DNA of 64,000 nucleotides, from NCBI GenBank assembly GCA_033977485.1, contig CM066982.1:29800218-29864217 (forward strand). The letters are read 5' to 3'. Source of the stretch: Hydrangea macrophylla. Lineage: Eukaryota; Streptophyta; Magnoliopsida; Cornales; Hydrangeaceae. The translations under genes and the position numbers were made by a program. The notes beneath the pieces are model-generated. The model was given only the letters and a program-made list of their open reading frames with translations. It did no database searches and was not told where the DNA came from. Below are positions 1-9,950 of the stretch, piece by piece; within the stretch, counting starts at the first letter, position 1; every line of letters starts with the position of its first letter.

Positions 1-1157
1 GTCGATAGGAACTTATAACTTGTATAAGGTACGTGTTCTCAATCTTGAGACAATTATGAACACAGACTATGGATATGACTCCTTTGACTTATCAATCAGT
101 GAGGACTTAAAGATCAACACCTGGATATGTTGGGTATGTCATGTTCATAGGGTTTGTAAACAAATATTGTCAAGATAGAATCTTCCCTCTGTTAAAGAGT
201 AAGCATTCCCTTGAGAATGTCACCAAGTTGATTACTGAGAATTGCAGTCTTGTTGATAAGTAGTTATCAACATATTTGGTAATCATGAATGGTGAATGGC
301 ACTCAAGGAATACAAGAAGTAATCATGATTCAGGATGACAGTAATAGTTATCTGACTACCTGAATCTGATTACGAATGATGATGGTAGAGGGACATTAGT
401 AAACCATACAAGTCTAGTTATCGCTTCGGATATGTTCTTTTGCATTAGAGTTTAGTTATCGTTTTATAGTGGAGTAAACGTTAACTGACCAGCTAGTTAG
501 TTTGCTGATCAAAGAGTTTGGTCATGGGAATTAACAACTGGTCTGAGCCAACAATAAAGAGCCTAGGAGGTCCCACTCTTAGCTCTATCAGTATGCTTGG
601 AAAGGCACAAGAGGATCTTTTCAAGATAGTTTGATCAATTGAAAGAGTTTTGATCGATTGAAGCCAAGGCAAGTTCGATCGAACAAAATCATTTCAACCG
701 ATCGAAAGGTTCGATCGATCAAAGCCACTTCGATCGGTCGAAGGCTTAAAGTCAATTTTAGAAATCTATAAATAGGGCAGCTGCGTACAAAGTTTTATAA
801 TCGTCGTTTTTCTATACAATAGCTGTAGAAACTGTTTTAGGTCTTTTTTAGCCTTCTTATCCTCTCCATTAGTGATCCCACAATCTCTAGCCTCTCCGGG
901 AAGCACTCATAGGTCTCATAAAGGTGAAGACAACCTAGTGGAGGCTACTACACAATCAAGGGAGAAGAAAATCAGAATTGGGTTCAAGACCTGAGGTAAA
1001 ACTCTTCTCCCTCTTTTGTTTATGCATCTGTAGAATTGATAAGTATTTGATCCGGGCTACCAATAAAGTTTCTGTAACTTAATCTTTCCGCAGCGTGTTT
1101 AAATATATTTTAAACCTATTTTTCCATCATTCCCTATCATTGTGAAACCAATTCTTT
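1..1157 (+). other. LTR-like sequence, unassigned
   Basis: No coding region is visible. A TATA-like box (CTATAAATAG) lies at 766-775, followed by a C/T-rich leader, which is how a plant LTR promoter and R/U5 region look. Several copies of an ATCGAT-centred palindrome occur at about 635-745, as they do in the neighbouring LTR. The sequence is probably the remnant of an LTR element whose left part lies outside the window. No partner LTR, PBS or PPT was found, so the class is unknown. Confidence 0.35.
766..775 (+). promoter_or_regulatory. TATA-like box in LTR-like sequence
   Basis: CTATAAATAG sits in otherwise non-coding sequence with a pyrimidine-rich leader downstream. This resembles a plant LTR core promoter. 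Activity is inferred only. Confidence 0.35.
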
Positions 1158-1449
1158 GGGTCTGTGTGACTCCATTTGTATAAAAAGTGAATTTGTTAAG
1201 TCCATGTGACTCCATTTAAAGTGAATTTATTGAGTCTGTGTGACTCAATTTGTGTGAAATGTGAATGTGTTGAGTCTGTGTGACTCCGTTTGTATAAAAA
1301 GTGAAGTTTGTTGAGTCCGTGTGACTCCGTTTATGTAAAATGTGAAGTTTGTTGAGTCTGTGTGACTCTGTTTATGAAATGTGACTGTGTTGAGTCCGTG
1401 TGACTCCATTTGTATAAAAAGTAAAGTTTGTTGAGTATGTGTGACTCCG
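1158..1449 (+). repeat. Minisatellite, ~40 bp unit, about 8 copies
   Basis: The core TGTGTGACTCC recurs about every 40 bases (near 1165, 1204, 1240, 1280, 1320, 1360, 1400 and 1439). Spacers alternate between TTTGTATAAAAAGTGAA and TTTATGAAATGTGA types. The array ends exactly where the LTR of element A begins, so the element may have inserted into it. The array reads as non-coding. Confidence 0.85.
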
Positions 1450-1540
1450 TGTAATACCCTCGATTTTCATTGTACTTTTATATCCTTGTTGATATAAATG
1501 AGATTCTGTATACTTGTATTTACGTTTCCTGTATTTTCAA

Positions 1541-2400
1541 TTTCGATCGATCGAACTAATTTCAATCGATCGAGTTTAGGTTTTCTCAATCAATCGACCC
1601 CTGTTCGAGCGATCGAACCTCTGACGACCTGAAATTATGACGTGTCCCCTTTATCAATCGATTGAACCCTTCTCAATCAATTGAACTTGACTGACATGTT
1701 CTCAATCGATCGAACTCACTTTGATCGATCAAACTTGTTGTTATCAGTTACTTGTTCTGCCACCTGCCCTCCCTCTTTGCCTATATATAACCCTTCACAT
1801 ATATGGGTTTAGGTTGCTGAAATCCTAAGAGAGTTAGATAGAGAGATAGAGGTTATATATATACACACTCATACATATATGTACACACACACACACATAT
1901 ACCCGTATATATATTATACACTCAAACATACACACACACACACATACACATACATACACACACACACATGCACACACTCAGAGAAAGAGAAGAAGAAGAA
2001 GAAGCAAAACGAGGAGAAAAAGAAAAGAGAAAGAGCAGAGGAGGAGAAAGAGGAGAGAGAGACACCCCGAGACCACCTGCGGCCACCCCGAGCACCGGCG
2101 TCATCGACGTTAACGGTGAGTGTCCATACTCACTCTGTAGCATAGATAGGTTGTTATATATGTGTTTCGGCAAGACAGAATGGACCCTGGACATGCGTAC
2201 AAGGTCCAGTTCAGTCTGAGAGAAAACCACTTCTCAATCGATTGAACTAATGTCGAGCGATTGAACACAAACCGATCTCAATCGATTGAACTAGTCTTAA
2301 GCAATCGAACATTATTTTTCTCAATCGATCGAATTGACTTTGATCAATTAAACCTAACTTTACCTCAATCGATTGGAGTGAGTTCAATCGATTGAACTTG
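1541..2400 (+). repeat. Dispersed ATCGAT-centred palindromes
   Basis: The motif TTCAATCGATTGAA or its variant TCGATCGATCGAA recurs more than a dozen times, in two clusters at about 1541-1740 and 2232-2400. The motif is self-complementary, so each copy could fold back or bind a symmetric dimer. The same motif occurs at 635-745 in the preceding LTR-like sequence. Confidence 0.7.
1864..2066 (+). repeat. CA-rich then GA-rich microsatellite
   Basis: CA dinucleotide runs at about 1884-1976 are followed by AGA/GAGAAA runs to about 2066. Open frames on both strands here encode only His-Thr, Val-Cys or Glu-Lys low-complexity stretches and are artefacts. The tract lies downstream of the LTR TATA box. 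Confidence 0.8.
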
Positions 2401-2718
2401 ACAGAATGTCAAATGTTTAGCTTATATATATCTGATGGACTGTTAACCTGTTTATTATCATGCGTTAATTGTTGAAAATCTGTATTGGAATGATACACAC
2501 ATGGAATAATAGACTCAATGCATTGAATAGTGGAACCAATTGTATAACGATGATATAATATTGTTAAGCAAATTAAGAAGCCGACGTGCATAGTAGTGGG
2601 TCTATCGACCGCAGAGGTCGATACGGTTCATGATAGTACGGGTGGATGCATTTACAAAGATCGTATGATATTGGGTGTAGAAATTCTAGCAAGCTGGGAT
2701 AGTCGGGCAAAATGAATC

Positions 2719-2885
2719 GGGCGTGGTGGCCAGAGGACAGCGGGCGTGTTGGCCAGAATGTATCCAAGGGCGTGTTGGTTGTAATATATCGGGCGCGCTA
2801 GTTGTAACATATCGAGCGTATTGGCTGGGCGTGTTGGCCTATCAAGGGGCGTGTTGGCCAAAGTATATCAAGGCGTTTGGCTAGA
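2719..2885 (+). repeat. Degenerate tandem repeat, GGGCGTGTTGGC core
   Basis: The core GGGCGTGTTGGC/T plus an AATATATC-type spacer recurs about six times with a spacing of roughly 20-35 bases. The copies are diverged. It lies inside the 5' LTR of element A and has no coding meaning. Confidence 0.6.
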
Positions 2886-3157
2886 ATATACGAGAATGTG
2901 TGTCTAGGTTTGGCAGGCCGTAGGTATGGGACTACGTGCCTAATTATTGTGGATCTAAGTGTCTATGTTATGTTGGGATGGTGTTGGGACGATGTCCATG
3001 AGATTGGGATGGTGTTCATGGAGATATATCGAGTTGGTGCATTCATGAACGTGAACGACGAGATGAACCTTAATGAGGTTGTTGCTTATATATACTGCAT
3101 ATCTATAGATACTTATAAGTACTTTCATTCAGTGAGCTTCTATAGCTGACGACGTTT

Positions 3158-3289
3158 ATGACGCTGGATATTCGACATCCAGCTGGCCAGGGTTATGAGT
3201 ATGCTGGAGATGCACACATGGATAGGGGCTACAAGGATGGAGCTTACGATGACGGAGGCTATGCTGATGCTGATTACTATGCAAGCTGA
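3158..3289 (+). other. Small Tyr/Gly/Asp-rich open frame in the LTR
   Basis: An ATG opens a 43-codon frame ending in TGA. Its second half is strikingly rich in Tyr, Gly, Ala and Asp (ends ADADYYAS). It lies after an AG that could act as an acceptor for the donor-like site at 2115, near the 3' end of the LTR. It could be a leader peptide of the element or chance. No family is recognised. Confidence 0.2.
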
Positions 3290-3595
3290 AGACCTAGACC
3301 TTGACTGTAGTTTATATTTATGTTTTAATTGACTGCTATAATAGTTAAGGTTATTACCGGTGTATGTTGTCGTGATACTTTACATACATTTTTTAAGATA
3401 CTTATGTTTGTAATAGTTAGTAACGAACTTTGTATATATCGACCTTGGAACTTTCCAATGCGTGGTTTGATTCATTACTCTGATGATTAGACTTTGGTTA
3501 TGGACAATGTGGTGACTTTCAACTATCATGGCCTACAGGTCAAAAAAGGAATTGATTTTCTTTATTTTTGTTACTGCGGGACGTGATAGGATATT

Positions 3596-3608
3596 TGGTA
3601 TCAGTGCC
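3596..3608 (+). other. Primer-binding site of element A
   Basis: TGGTATCAGTGCC differs by one base from TGGTATCAGAGCC, the initiator-Met tRNA complement used by many plant LTR elements. It lies just inside the LTR end. The internal region is interrupted 11 bases later by the Tat-like insertion. Confidence 0.6.
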
Positions 3609-3619
3609 TAGGTTTTATA

Positions 3620-3624
3620 GTCGC
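3620..3624. repeat. Target-site duplication GTCGC (left copy)
   Basis: GTCGC directly precedes the TGATATGC start of the inner LTR. The same five bases directly follow the right LTR at 9946-9950. A five-base duplication is the expected size for Ty3-type integration. Confidence 0.85.
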
Positions 3625-4268
3625 TGATATGCACAAAAATATCAGGTCAAAGTCAACCCTCGCCACCTCAGCTAAGAGAAGTCAAGTCACCTTGAATCTA
3701 GGACGATCGCTCAGCCTTGCTGGGCTGTAACACAAACCGCCCGGGATGGTCGATTGCTCGGGCGTTCGCTCCAGACTGGCCCCACATGGGCGCACCTCCA
3801 GGAGACACGGTTGCTTGCCCAGCAGGCAACCGGTCAGTTACCTATCCCTGCTAGAAAACTAAATGGAAGAAATAAACAGTTTCCTAAACCACTTAGGAAA
3901 CTCTCCTAAATTTGTGTAGATCGATTGCAATCAGATTAGGCTTCCAAATCTATATACTTACCATGTACGGGTGGACTCTTGCATCCATAAAAGAGGCCAC
4001 CCACCCTCTTTAGAGGGGGGGGGGGAAGATCGCATTCTTAGCCTAGAGAATAGCAGTTTACTCTCACAGAGACACATACACCCGATCGGTTTTACTGGTA
4101 GTGCCGCCCAAACTGTTGGCTCACCAGGCCCGCCAGTGATCTGCTAGTGAAGCGCTAGACGCACCCGTGGACGTAGGTCACCTCATTAACGGGACCGAAC
4201 CACATACAATCTCTTGTGCCTCAATATCTCTCTCTCTGAATCTCTCTTACCAATTTTCGGCATCATCA
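3625..4268 (+). repeat. 5' LTR of Tat-like element
   Basis: Starts TGATATGCACAAAAAT and ends TTTTCGGCATCATCA. A TATA-like CCATAAAAGAGG lies at about 3985 and a run of ten or more G at about 4015. It matches 9300-9945 along its whole length with scattered substitutions. Confidence 0.9.
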
Positions 4269-4271
4269 GTT

Positions 4272-4289
4272 TGGCGCCGTTTGTGGGAA
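4272..4289 (+). other. Primer-binding site, Tat type
   Basis: TGGCGCCGTTTGTGGGAA follows the LTR end after three bases. It closely resembles the TGGCGCCGTCTGTGGGAA PBS seen in Tat-lineage elements. This, with the integrase type, supports the lineage call. Confidence 0.75.
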
Positions 4290-4330
4290 CTCGACAAGTT
4301 TCTCACCAACAAATCTCTTGACTGATCAAC

Positions 4331-5427
4331 ATGGCCGCAAAGAAGGGTAATAAAACTACCACTCAAACCGGTCAGGAGGCTCGAGCCGGTCAGGAGGATC
4401 GAGCCAGTCAGGAGGACTCACAGCCCGGCCGTCCGACCGCCTCTATGACCTTCGAGCAAGTCACCGCGGCTCTCAAGAATATGTCAAGAGGTGTGATACG
4501 TGCCAACGATTTTCTCCCATGATCAACCATCTGGGAGAACATCAGACACCAATCCTCAGTCCCTGGCCATTTCCTCAGTGGGGTTTTGACATCGTCGGTC
4601 CTCTCCCGAAGGGAAAAGGACAAGTCAAGTTCGCCGTCATAGTCGTGGACTACTTCACCAAGTGGGCAGAGGCCGAGCCCTTGGCAACAATCACCGAGAA
4701 AAAAATAGAAAGCTTCATGGAGAGGAACATCCTCAGCAGGTTCGGCGTCCCCCGGGTTCTAGTTAGTGACAATGGTAGACAATTTGACACCCCGGTACTC
4801 AGGCAGGTCTGCTCGGGCTACGGGATATTGAATCACTACTCATCCCCTGACCACCCCCTGGCCAATGGACAAGCTGAGGTGACCAACCGGATTATTCTTC
4901 TGTCAATCAAAACGAGGCTTGAAAGAGCCAAAGGACTATGGGCAAAGGAACTACCGACCCTCCTGTGGACCTACTACACTACACCCCAAGTGGCAACAAG
5001 CGAGACGCTGTTCTCTCTAACATAAGGCTTTAAGGCGGTGGTCCCCACAAAGCTTGGGTTACCTATTTATCGGGTGGCAAATTTCAGCGAGCTAGACAAT
5101 GAAGACGCCCTCAGGGCGGAACTTGACTTAGCATAAGAGAAAAGTGACCGGGTGTATCTGAAAGTGGCAGCCTACAAGCAGAGAGTCTCCTGATACTATA
5201 ACAGCAAGGTGAAGCATCGCAGTTTCCAGATAGGGGATCTGGTCCTGAAGGCCGTCAACCAGTCCACAAAAGTCCCGAGCCATGGAAAATTGGGGCCAAA
5301 CTGGGAAGGTCCATATCTAGTTACTCGAATAAACCGCCCGGGCATATATTGGTTACAAACTCTGAACGGGCATGATCTTTCTCACCCTTGGAATGTGCAA
5401 CACCTCCGCAAGTACTATCAGTGATAA
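4331..5427 (+). pseudogene. Gag start fused by deletion to Ty3 integrase (Tat-like)
   Basis: An ATG at 4331 starts a short Gln/Glu-rich gag-like N-terminus. At about 4475-4485 the sequence changes to the end of the integrase zinc-binding domain (KRCDTCQR), in a different frame. The integrase core follows: WGFDIVGPLP with the first catalytic Asp, VSDNGRQF with the second, and a HPLANGQAEV stretch where the DDE Glu is expected. A C-terminal region (FQIGDLVLK, GPYLVTRI) ends at 5424. The integrase frame is constant from 4483 to 5424 but is broken by stops at about 5023, 5134 and 5191. Normally about 3 kb of gag, PR, RT and RNase H would lie at the junction. In intact elements integrase joins cDNA to the chromosome. 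This copy cannot make it. Confidence 0.8.
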
Positions 5428-6329
5428 TTAGATATGGGCAGATTAACACTGGTTAGGGTACTTGTAACTCTACTCAAGCAATCATTATGATTTTTTTTTC
5501 AAAAAGCAATAAAACGGTTTCTACCTTACATCGAGAAAGTACCAAAAGACCTTGGCCCAAAACCAAGGCACAAAAAGCCCTCGGGACCATCCCCGAGGCA
5601 CGAAAGACCTTGGCTAAAAATCGGGGCAGCAAAGACCTCAGGTCAGAACCCGAGGCACCAGCTTCGCCTAGGTCAACCGATAATGGGGGGCCAACCCCCC
5701 TAGGTGGTTAACGATGGCAAGCCTAACAAGACCTCAGGCCAAACCCTAAGGCACCATCATCGCTTAGGTCCAACCGACGATGGGGGCAAAACCCCCTAGG
5801 CGACTGACGATAACAAGCCTCAAAAGACCCTGCAACCACCATGTTCTAGGTCAGTTTCCTACTGTCGCCCTCCCCAGGATACTTGCCTTAGCAAAATGCT
5901 TGGGGGACAAGGAAGCATCAGAGGATTATTAGACTAAAAAAGGAAATCACACCAGTCACTAATAGGGCTTGGAATCCTAACATTCCTAAGTACCTACAGA
6001 GGATAGAGAAAAACCGTACGGACAGTAAAACAGGATAAATTCCTATAATACACTAAATGGGACCTTTCAGGCAAGTCAAGAAGACCAGTTGTTATACCGG
6101 TTATGATCCTAAACCATTTTCTAAGACAGGGATTTAGATCGGTCAAATAAAAAATTCAAACCGGTTGGATGTTGGCAATCACAAAACAGGCATACAAGTA
6201 CAAGATAGTAAACAGTTGATGGAAAGGCTGGTCTCAAGGACTTTTTCATTAAATTAAGAATTTTTTACAGCCTACAGGGGCAGTTGTAGTAGCCTCTCCC
6301 AAAAAATAAAAAACTGCAATACTAAAAAG
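5428..6329. other. Non-coding spacer with low-copy internal repeats
   Basis: This lies between integrase and the antisense gene. Repeated phrases such as CAAAAGACC, CCCGAGGCAC and CCGAYGATGGGGG with CCCCCCTAGG recur at about 5530-5830, giving a diverged tandem repeat. Short open frames here are repeat-derived. No gene is recognised. Confidence 0.5.
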
Positions 6330-8435
6330 TTACAGGCCAGGGACCTTAGTCATCCACCTCGACCACATCTTCAGTTTTCCCAGCCTCTTCTCCTGGAGCA
6401 GCTCCTTCTCAAGTTCCCGAGCCCCCGCCCGGGGCAGGCTCAGTAGATCCTTCTCTATTTCCCGAGCCCTCGCCTGGGGCAGGCTCAACAGCTCCAGCAC
6501 CAGCAACAGTGTCCTCACCGGCCGCGGGACCAACGTCCCAGTAGTCCGAGTCAATCCCCTCATAGGACGAGATGTCCCACTCGGGGTAATCCTGGGCAAC
6601 CTGCCGTTTGAGGTCCTCGTAACCCTGGAAGAAGCTATCATCAAACGCTTCTTTCGTGGCCCCTGCGACAATCACCTCAGCTGCGGCCTTCTCTCGGGCC
6701 TCAGCCACCGTAGTTAGGACTCGAGAAGCCTCCAGATCGGCTAGAGCAGCCTCCAGATCAGCCTGGGCCGCACCCAAGCTCAAGGCCAGGGCCTTGGTCT
6801 TGTCCTTCTCGATGGCCAAGGCGGCCTTTCCGGCCTGCGACTCTGCCCGCTCCTTTGACAAGGCAGCTTCAGCAGTGCTGGCCCTCCCGGCCAAGGAAGA
6901 TAGGAGAGACTCAAAGTCGGTGGCCATGCAGCCAACTTGCAGTGATGGGAAGAAGACTGGTCAATCAGCAAGAAAAAAAAAAGAATAAAAGAGAAGTAGC
7001 CAATACTCAAAGGGCGAAAGTGTTTACCAGATGGGAGAGGCTATACAGCCATCCCTGGAAGTACTCAGGAGATAGGCTGGCACATATCTCCACTTGGCTG
7101 GGGATGAGGGCGGACTTCACCCTCTCCCAGATCTCGGCGGGTCCCCCCATCGACAGACCGGACGGCACGCCCGCCTGGGGAGTTGTCTCCTCCACAGCTA
7201 CAACGTGGGGAGTTGACGTCCCCACGGGCTCTGGACGGTTATCCATCCCAAGGCGAATCCTCCTTAGAGGGCGCTCGCCACCCTGAGCCTCGACAGCCGG
7301 CCTCTTTCCTTGTGCCACCGTCAATCGGGCAGCAGTAGCAGCAGCCTGCTTTCCCTCAACTGCTCCAAATTCCTCTTTGGGACCATTTCTGCCAAGGAAA
7401 ATACACGGTCAATAGCCATGAAAGACAGTAAAAAAAATAGCAAGAAGAGCAATCTCCACGAGCACTCACCTGGGATGATTGGAGAAAAAGTGGGAGCTTG
7501 AATGGGCTCTTTCGGAGAGTAGGAAATGACGAAATCACCCGTCCGGGATAGCACATTCCAGATATTGGTAGGCAGTGCTGCCAAAGCCAAGATCCTAGCC
7601 TGGCACACCTCGGGGATCTTGGGAGGTTCTGTCGACCCAGCTGCAAACAGAAACATGAAAGCAGTTAGCAGATCGATAACCTCCTAAGGTAAAGAAAAAC
7701 AAAAAGAAGCATACCAGGCGGTCCCTAGGGCTCGGTCGCAGAGACGAAGGGTGGACACTTGGAAGAACTTGTTCTTCCACCCCTTGTTGTTACTTGGGCA
7801 TTTGTCGATGATCTTCCTACCCTGCCGGGCAGTAAAAGAAAAGAACCCGACCTCCCAGTGCACGGGGAACGGTCAGTGGGCCCATAAAAACTTCGAGAGG
7901 GTGAGTTCATATCTAAAGACCTGGGGCCACAGAAAGATGGACCCCATTAAGAATCTCCACCCATTAGGAGCTAACCGCCCGGGAGCGATCCTAAGGCAGA
8001 TCAGGACGTCCCGGGTGACAGGGTGTAGTGGAAGATGAAGGACAGCCATGAGTGCATCCTCAAATAGGGTAATAAAGCCAGGCTGGTAGAGGTGTGATCC
8101 GCCAGGGTTCACGGCTAAGGAGCAACCGTCAGGGAGAGCGTATCTAGCCCTAATCATGATGAGGTCCTGGGAGCGTAAAGTAGAAGGGGTAGACTCACAG
8201 GTGAACACAACCTCAGGGTCAGGCTCCCGGGTGTCTAATCACCCGTGCCCCAGGAGACGGAAGCAACGGGGGCCTCCTGGTTCGACTCACTATCAAACAC
8301 ACAAACGGGGATTCTCCCCTCACTCCGATGGTCTATTGGGGTGAGAGAAGGCAGACTCAAACTCGTGTCAGGAGTTCCCGATTGGGACTGCTCATTCTCT
8401 AACCTAGACGCAAAATCGAAATCAGAATGTTCCAT
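6330..8435 (-). pseudogene. Antisense extra ORF of Tat-like element, multi-exon
   Basis: Reading leftward, an ATG at 8435 opens an acidic Ser-rich N-terminus. A domain at about 8208-7716 includes GFITLFEDAL, LHPVTRDVL, APNGWRFLMG and SNNKGWKNKFF. From memory this resembles the Pfam 'putative gypsy type transposon' domain (PF04195). Plant-like introns are visible at 7641-7714, 7389-7469 and 6936-7027 (74, 81 and 92 bp), with GT donors and AG acceptors. The last exon (6935-6409) encodes an Ala/Glu/Lys heptad-rich coiled coil and an acidic Pro/Gly repeat tail. Breaks: a frameshift near 8237, a stop at 7873-7875, and exon phases that do not all match. Tat-lineage elements such as Grande are known to carry antisense extra ORFs of unknown function. 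Exon edges are my inference. Confidence 0.65.
6409..6935 (-). CDS. Last exon of antisense ORF, coiled-coil protein segment
   Basis: Open for 172 codons from the ATG at 6927. Residues ~1-100 are Ala/Glu/Lys/Leu-rich with heptad spacing (e.g. LSKERAES, DLEAALADLEAS), typical of a coiled coil. The segment then becomes acidic and ends in two copies of a TEPAPG-type Pro/Gly repeat. It is preceded by an intron-like acceptor, CTGCAAG, at 6936-6937. It is unclear whether it is translated as an exon or from its own ATG. Codon use is GC-rich compared with the host gene at 33-37 kb. Confidence 0.5.
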
Positions 8436-8893
8436 CTCTAAGTCTCCTATTGTGGGACGAGGTAGCAGACGACCACCTAAATATGGGTCAGGGACTCCCA
8501 GTCAGAGATACAAAGAGGGTAAGGCTACCAACCTAAAAGGCAATGAGTAGATGGTCTTCAAGGCAAGGTGACACTCAGTCAAAATTGCCTCGGGAATGCC
8601 CGCTCGGTTCAACTGTCCTAAGGTGCCACCTAACTTAAAAAAGGAACAGAACTTAAGGAGGAAAAAATTCCACTCCTCCTCAAATCCTACTTGGTTCGTT
8701 CCCTCCAGCCTCACTCCGAAAAGAAAAGAGAAGGGGGAAGAAGGAATTTAACGAATTGAAACTTGGAAAGGAAAGGAACTTACAAAAATCAACGCAAGGA
8801 AGGGCTCGAAAATCTTAACCGGGGACTTTTTGCTCTCAAACCTCTCGGGAATATACGTCTTGGCAGAATGAATTCATGAAATGGACAAGTGTT

Positions 8894-8905
8894 CCTTATA
8901 TAAGG
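8894..8905 (-). promoter_or_regulatory. TATA-like box upstream of antisense ORF
   Basis: CCTTATATAAGG is a perfect palindrome lying about 460 bases upstream of the antisense ATG at 8435. It could serve as a TATA box on the minus strand for the antisense gene. Being symmetric, it could equally act on the plus strand. Function is inferred. Confidence 0.35.
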
Positions 8906-9283
8906 AGTACGGACGGCCAAGATCAAAGTATATCCTACGGTCCAGGCACTTTCCCGTCGAAACTGCCTGACAACTGTCACTTCGGGTACGTGAAGTGTAG
9001 CCTCAAAAGGCGCATACATTAAATTCATGACGGGACGATTCAGTTACCATGCAAATAGCTCGGTTACTCCCACGCTGGCATCGTTGGATCCTGACCAAGC
9101 CAGTGGCCAGTTGACACATGGCAGAGGTAGGACTTGGGCCCACAGGGTCACTGCTCGGTCCATACCCCAACTGACCACTACGACTGGTCCCACCCCGGGT
9201 AGAGTCCCGACCTCTTACCAGACGGTTCTTCAGTAGCAGTCTTAACTTTTAAACCCCATCAGATGGAGCATCTCATTGGTTTC

Positions 9284-9299
9284 AAAAATGGGGGACAGC
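9284..9299 (+). other. Polypurine tract of Tat-like element
   Basis: AAAAATGGGGGACAGC abuts the 3' LTR start. Purine-rich tracts at this place prime plus-strand DNA synthesis in LTR elements. This confirms plus-strand orientation. Confidence 0.8.
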
Positions 9300-9945
9300 T
9301 GATATGCACAAAAATTTTCAGTCAAAGTCAACCCTTGTCACATCAGCAAAGAGAAGTCAAGTCACCTCGGATCTAGGACGACCGATCATCCTTGCCGGGC
9401 CGTTACATAAACTGCCCGGGATGGTCGGTTGCTCGGGCATTCACTCTAGACTGGCCCCACATTGGCGCACCTCCAGGAAACATGGTTGCTTGCCCAACAG
9501 GCAACCGGTCAGTTACCTATCCTTGCTAGAAAACTAAATGGAAGAAATAAACAGTTTCCTAAACCACTTAGGAAACTCTCCTAAATTTGTGTAGATCAAT
9601 TGCAATCAGATTAGGCTTCCAAATCTATATACTTACCATGTATGGGTGGACTCTTGCATCTATAAAAGAGGCCACCCACCTTCTTTAGAGGGGGGGGGGG
9701 AGATCGCATTCTTAGCCTAGAGAATAGCAGTTTACTCTCACAGAGACGCATACACCCGGTCAGTTTTACTAGTAGTGCCGCCCAAACTGTTGGCTCACCA
9801 GGCCCGCCGGTGAACTGCTAGTGAAGTGCTCTGACACACCCATGGACGTAGGTCACCTCATTAATAGGACCGAACCACATACAATCTCTTGTGCCTCAAT
9901 ATATCTCTCTCTCTGAATCTCTCTTACCAATTTTCTGCATCATCA
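9300..9945 (+). repeat. 3' LTR of Tat-like element
   Basis: It pairs with 3625-4268 from TGATATGCAC to CATCATCA with many scattered differences. It is followed by the second GTCGC. Confidence 0.9.
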
Positions 9946-9950
9946 GTCGC
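9946..9950. repeat. Target-site duplication GTCGC (right copy)
   Basis: Matches 3620-3624. After it the leader of element A resumes with GTTTACCAATTG. Confidence 0.85.

Larger units (their letters stand above)
1450..3588 (+). mobile_element. 5' LTR of Ty3 element A
   Basis: The sequence begins TGTAATACCC, a common start for plant chromovirus LTRs, and ends near ACGTGATA just before a PBS-like TGGTATCAGTGCC. A TATA-like CTATATATAA lies at 1781-1790. A splice-donor-like GGTGAGTG lies at about 2115. It contains ATCGAT palindromes, CA and GA microsatellites and a degenerate tandem repeat. The length of ~2.1 kb suits the Tekay/Del-like lineage. No matching 3' LTR is in the window, so the right edge rests on the PBS alone. 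Confidence 0.65.
3625..9945 (+). mobile_element. Tat-like Ty3 element, pol-deleted, nested in element A
   Basis: The element has two ~645 bp LTRs starting TGATATGCAC and ending CATCATCA, a PBS, a PPT and a perfect GTCGC target duplication. Internal content is a gag start joined directly to integrase, then a ~3.9 kb region with an antisense gene. Protease, reverse transcriptase and RNase H are absent, so it cannot be autonomous. The LTRs differ at many positions, so the insertion is not recent. The PBS type and the antisense extra ORF point to the Tat lineage (Grande/RIRE2/Retand-like). Confidence 0.85.

Noticed and set aside
1879..2230. Three overlapping open frames
   Set aside because: They translate CA and GA microsatellites (His-Thr, Val-Cys, Glu-Lys) and have no protein signature.
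7310..8550. Plus-strand open frames over the antisense gene
   Set aside because: They are shadows of the minus-strand exons, whose domain similarity and splice sites decide the coding strand.
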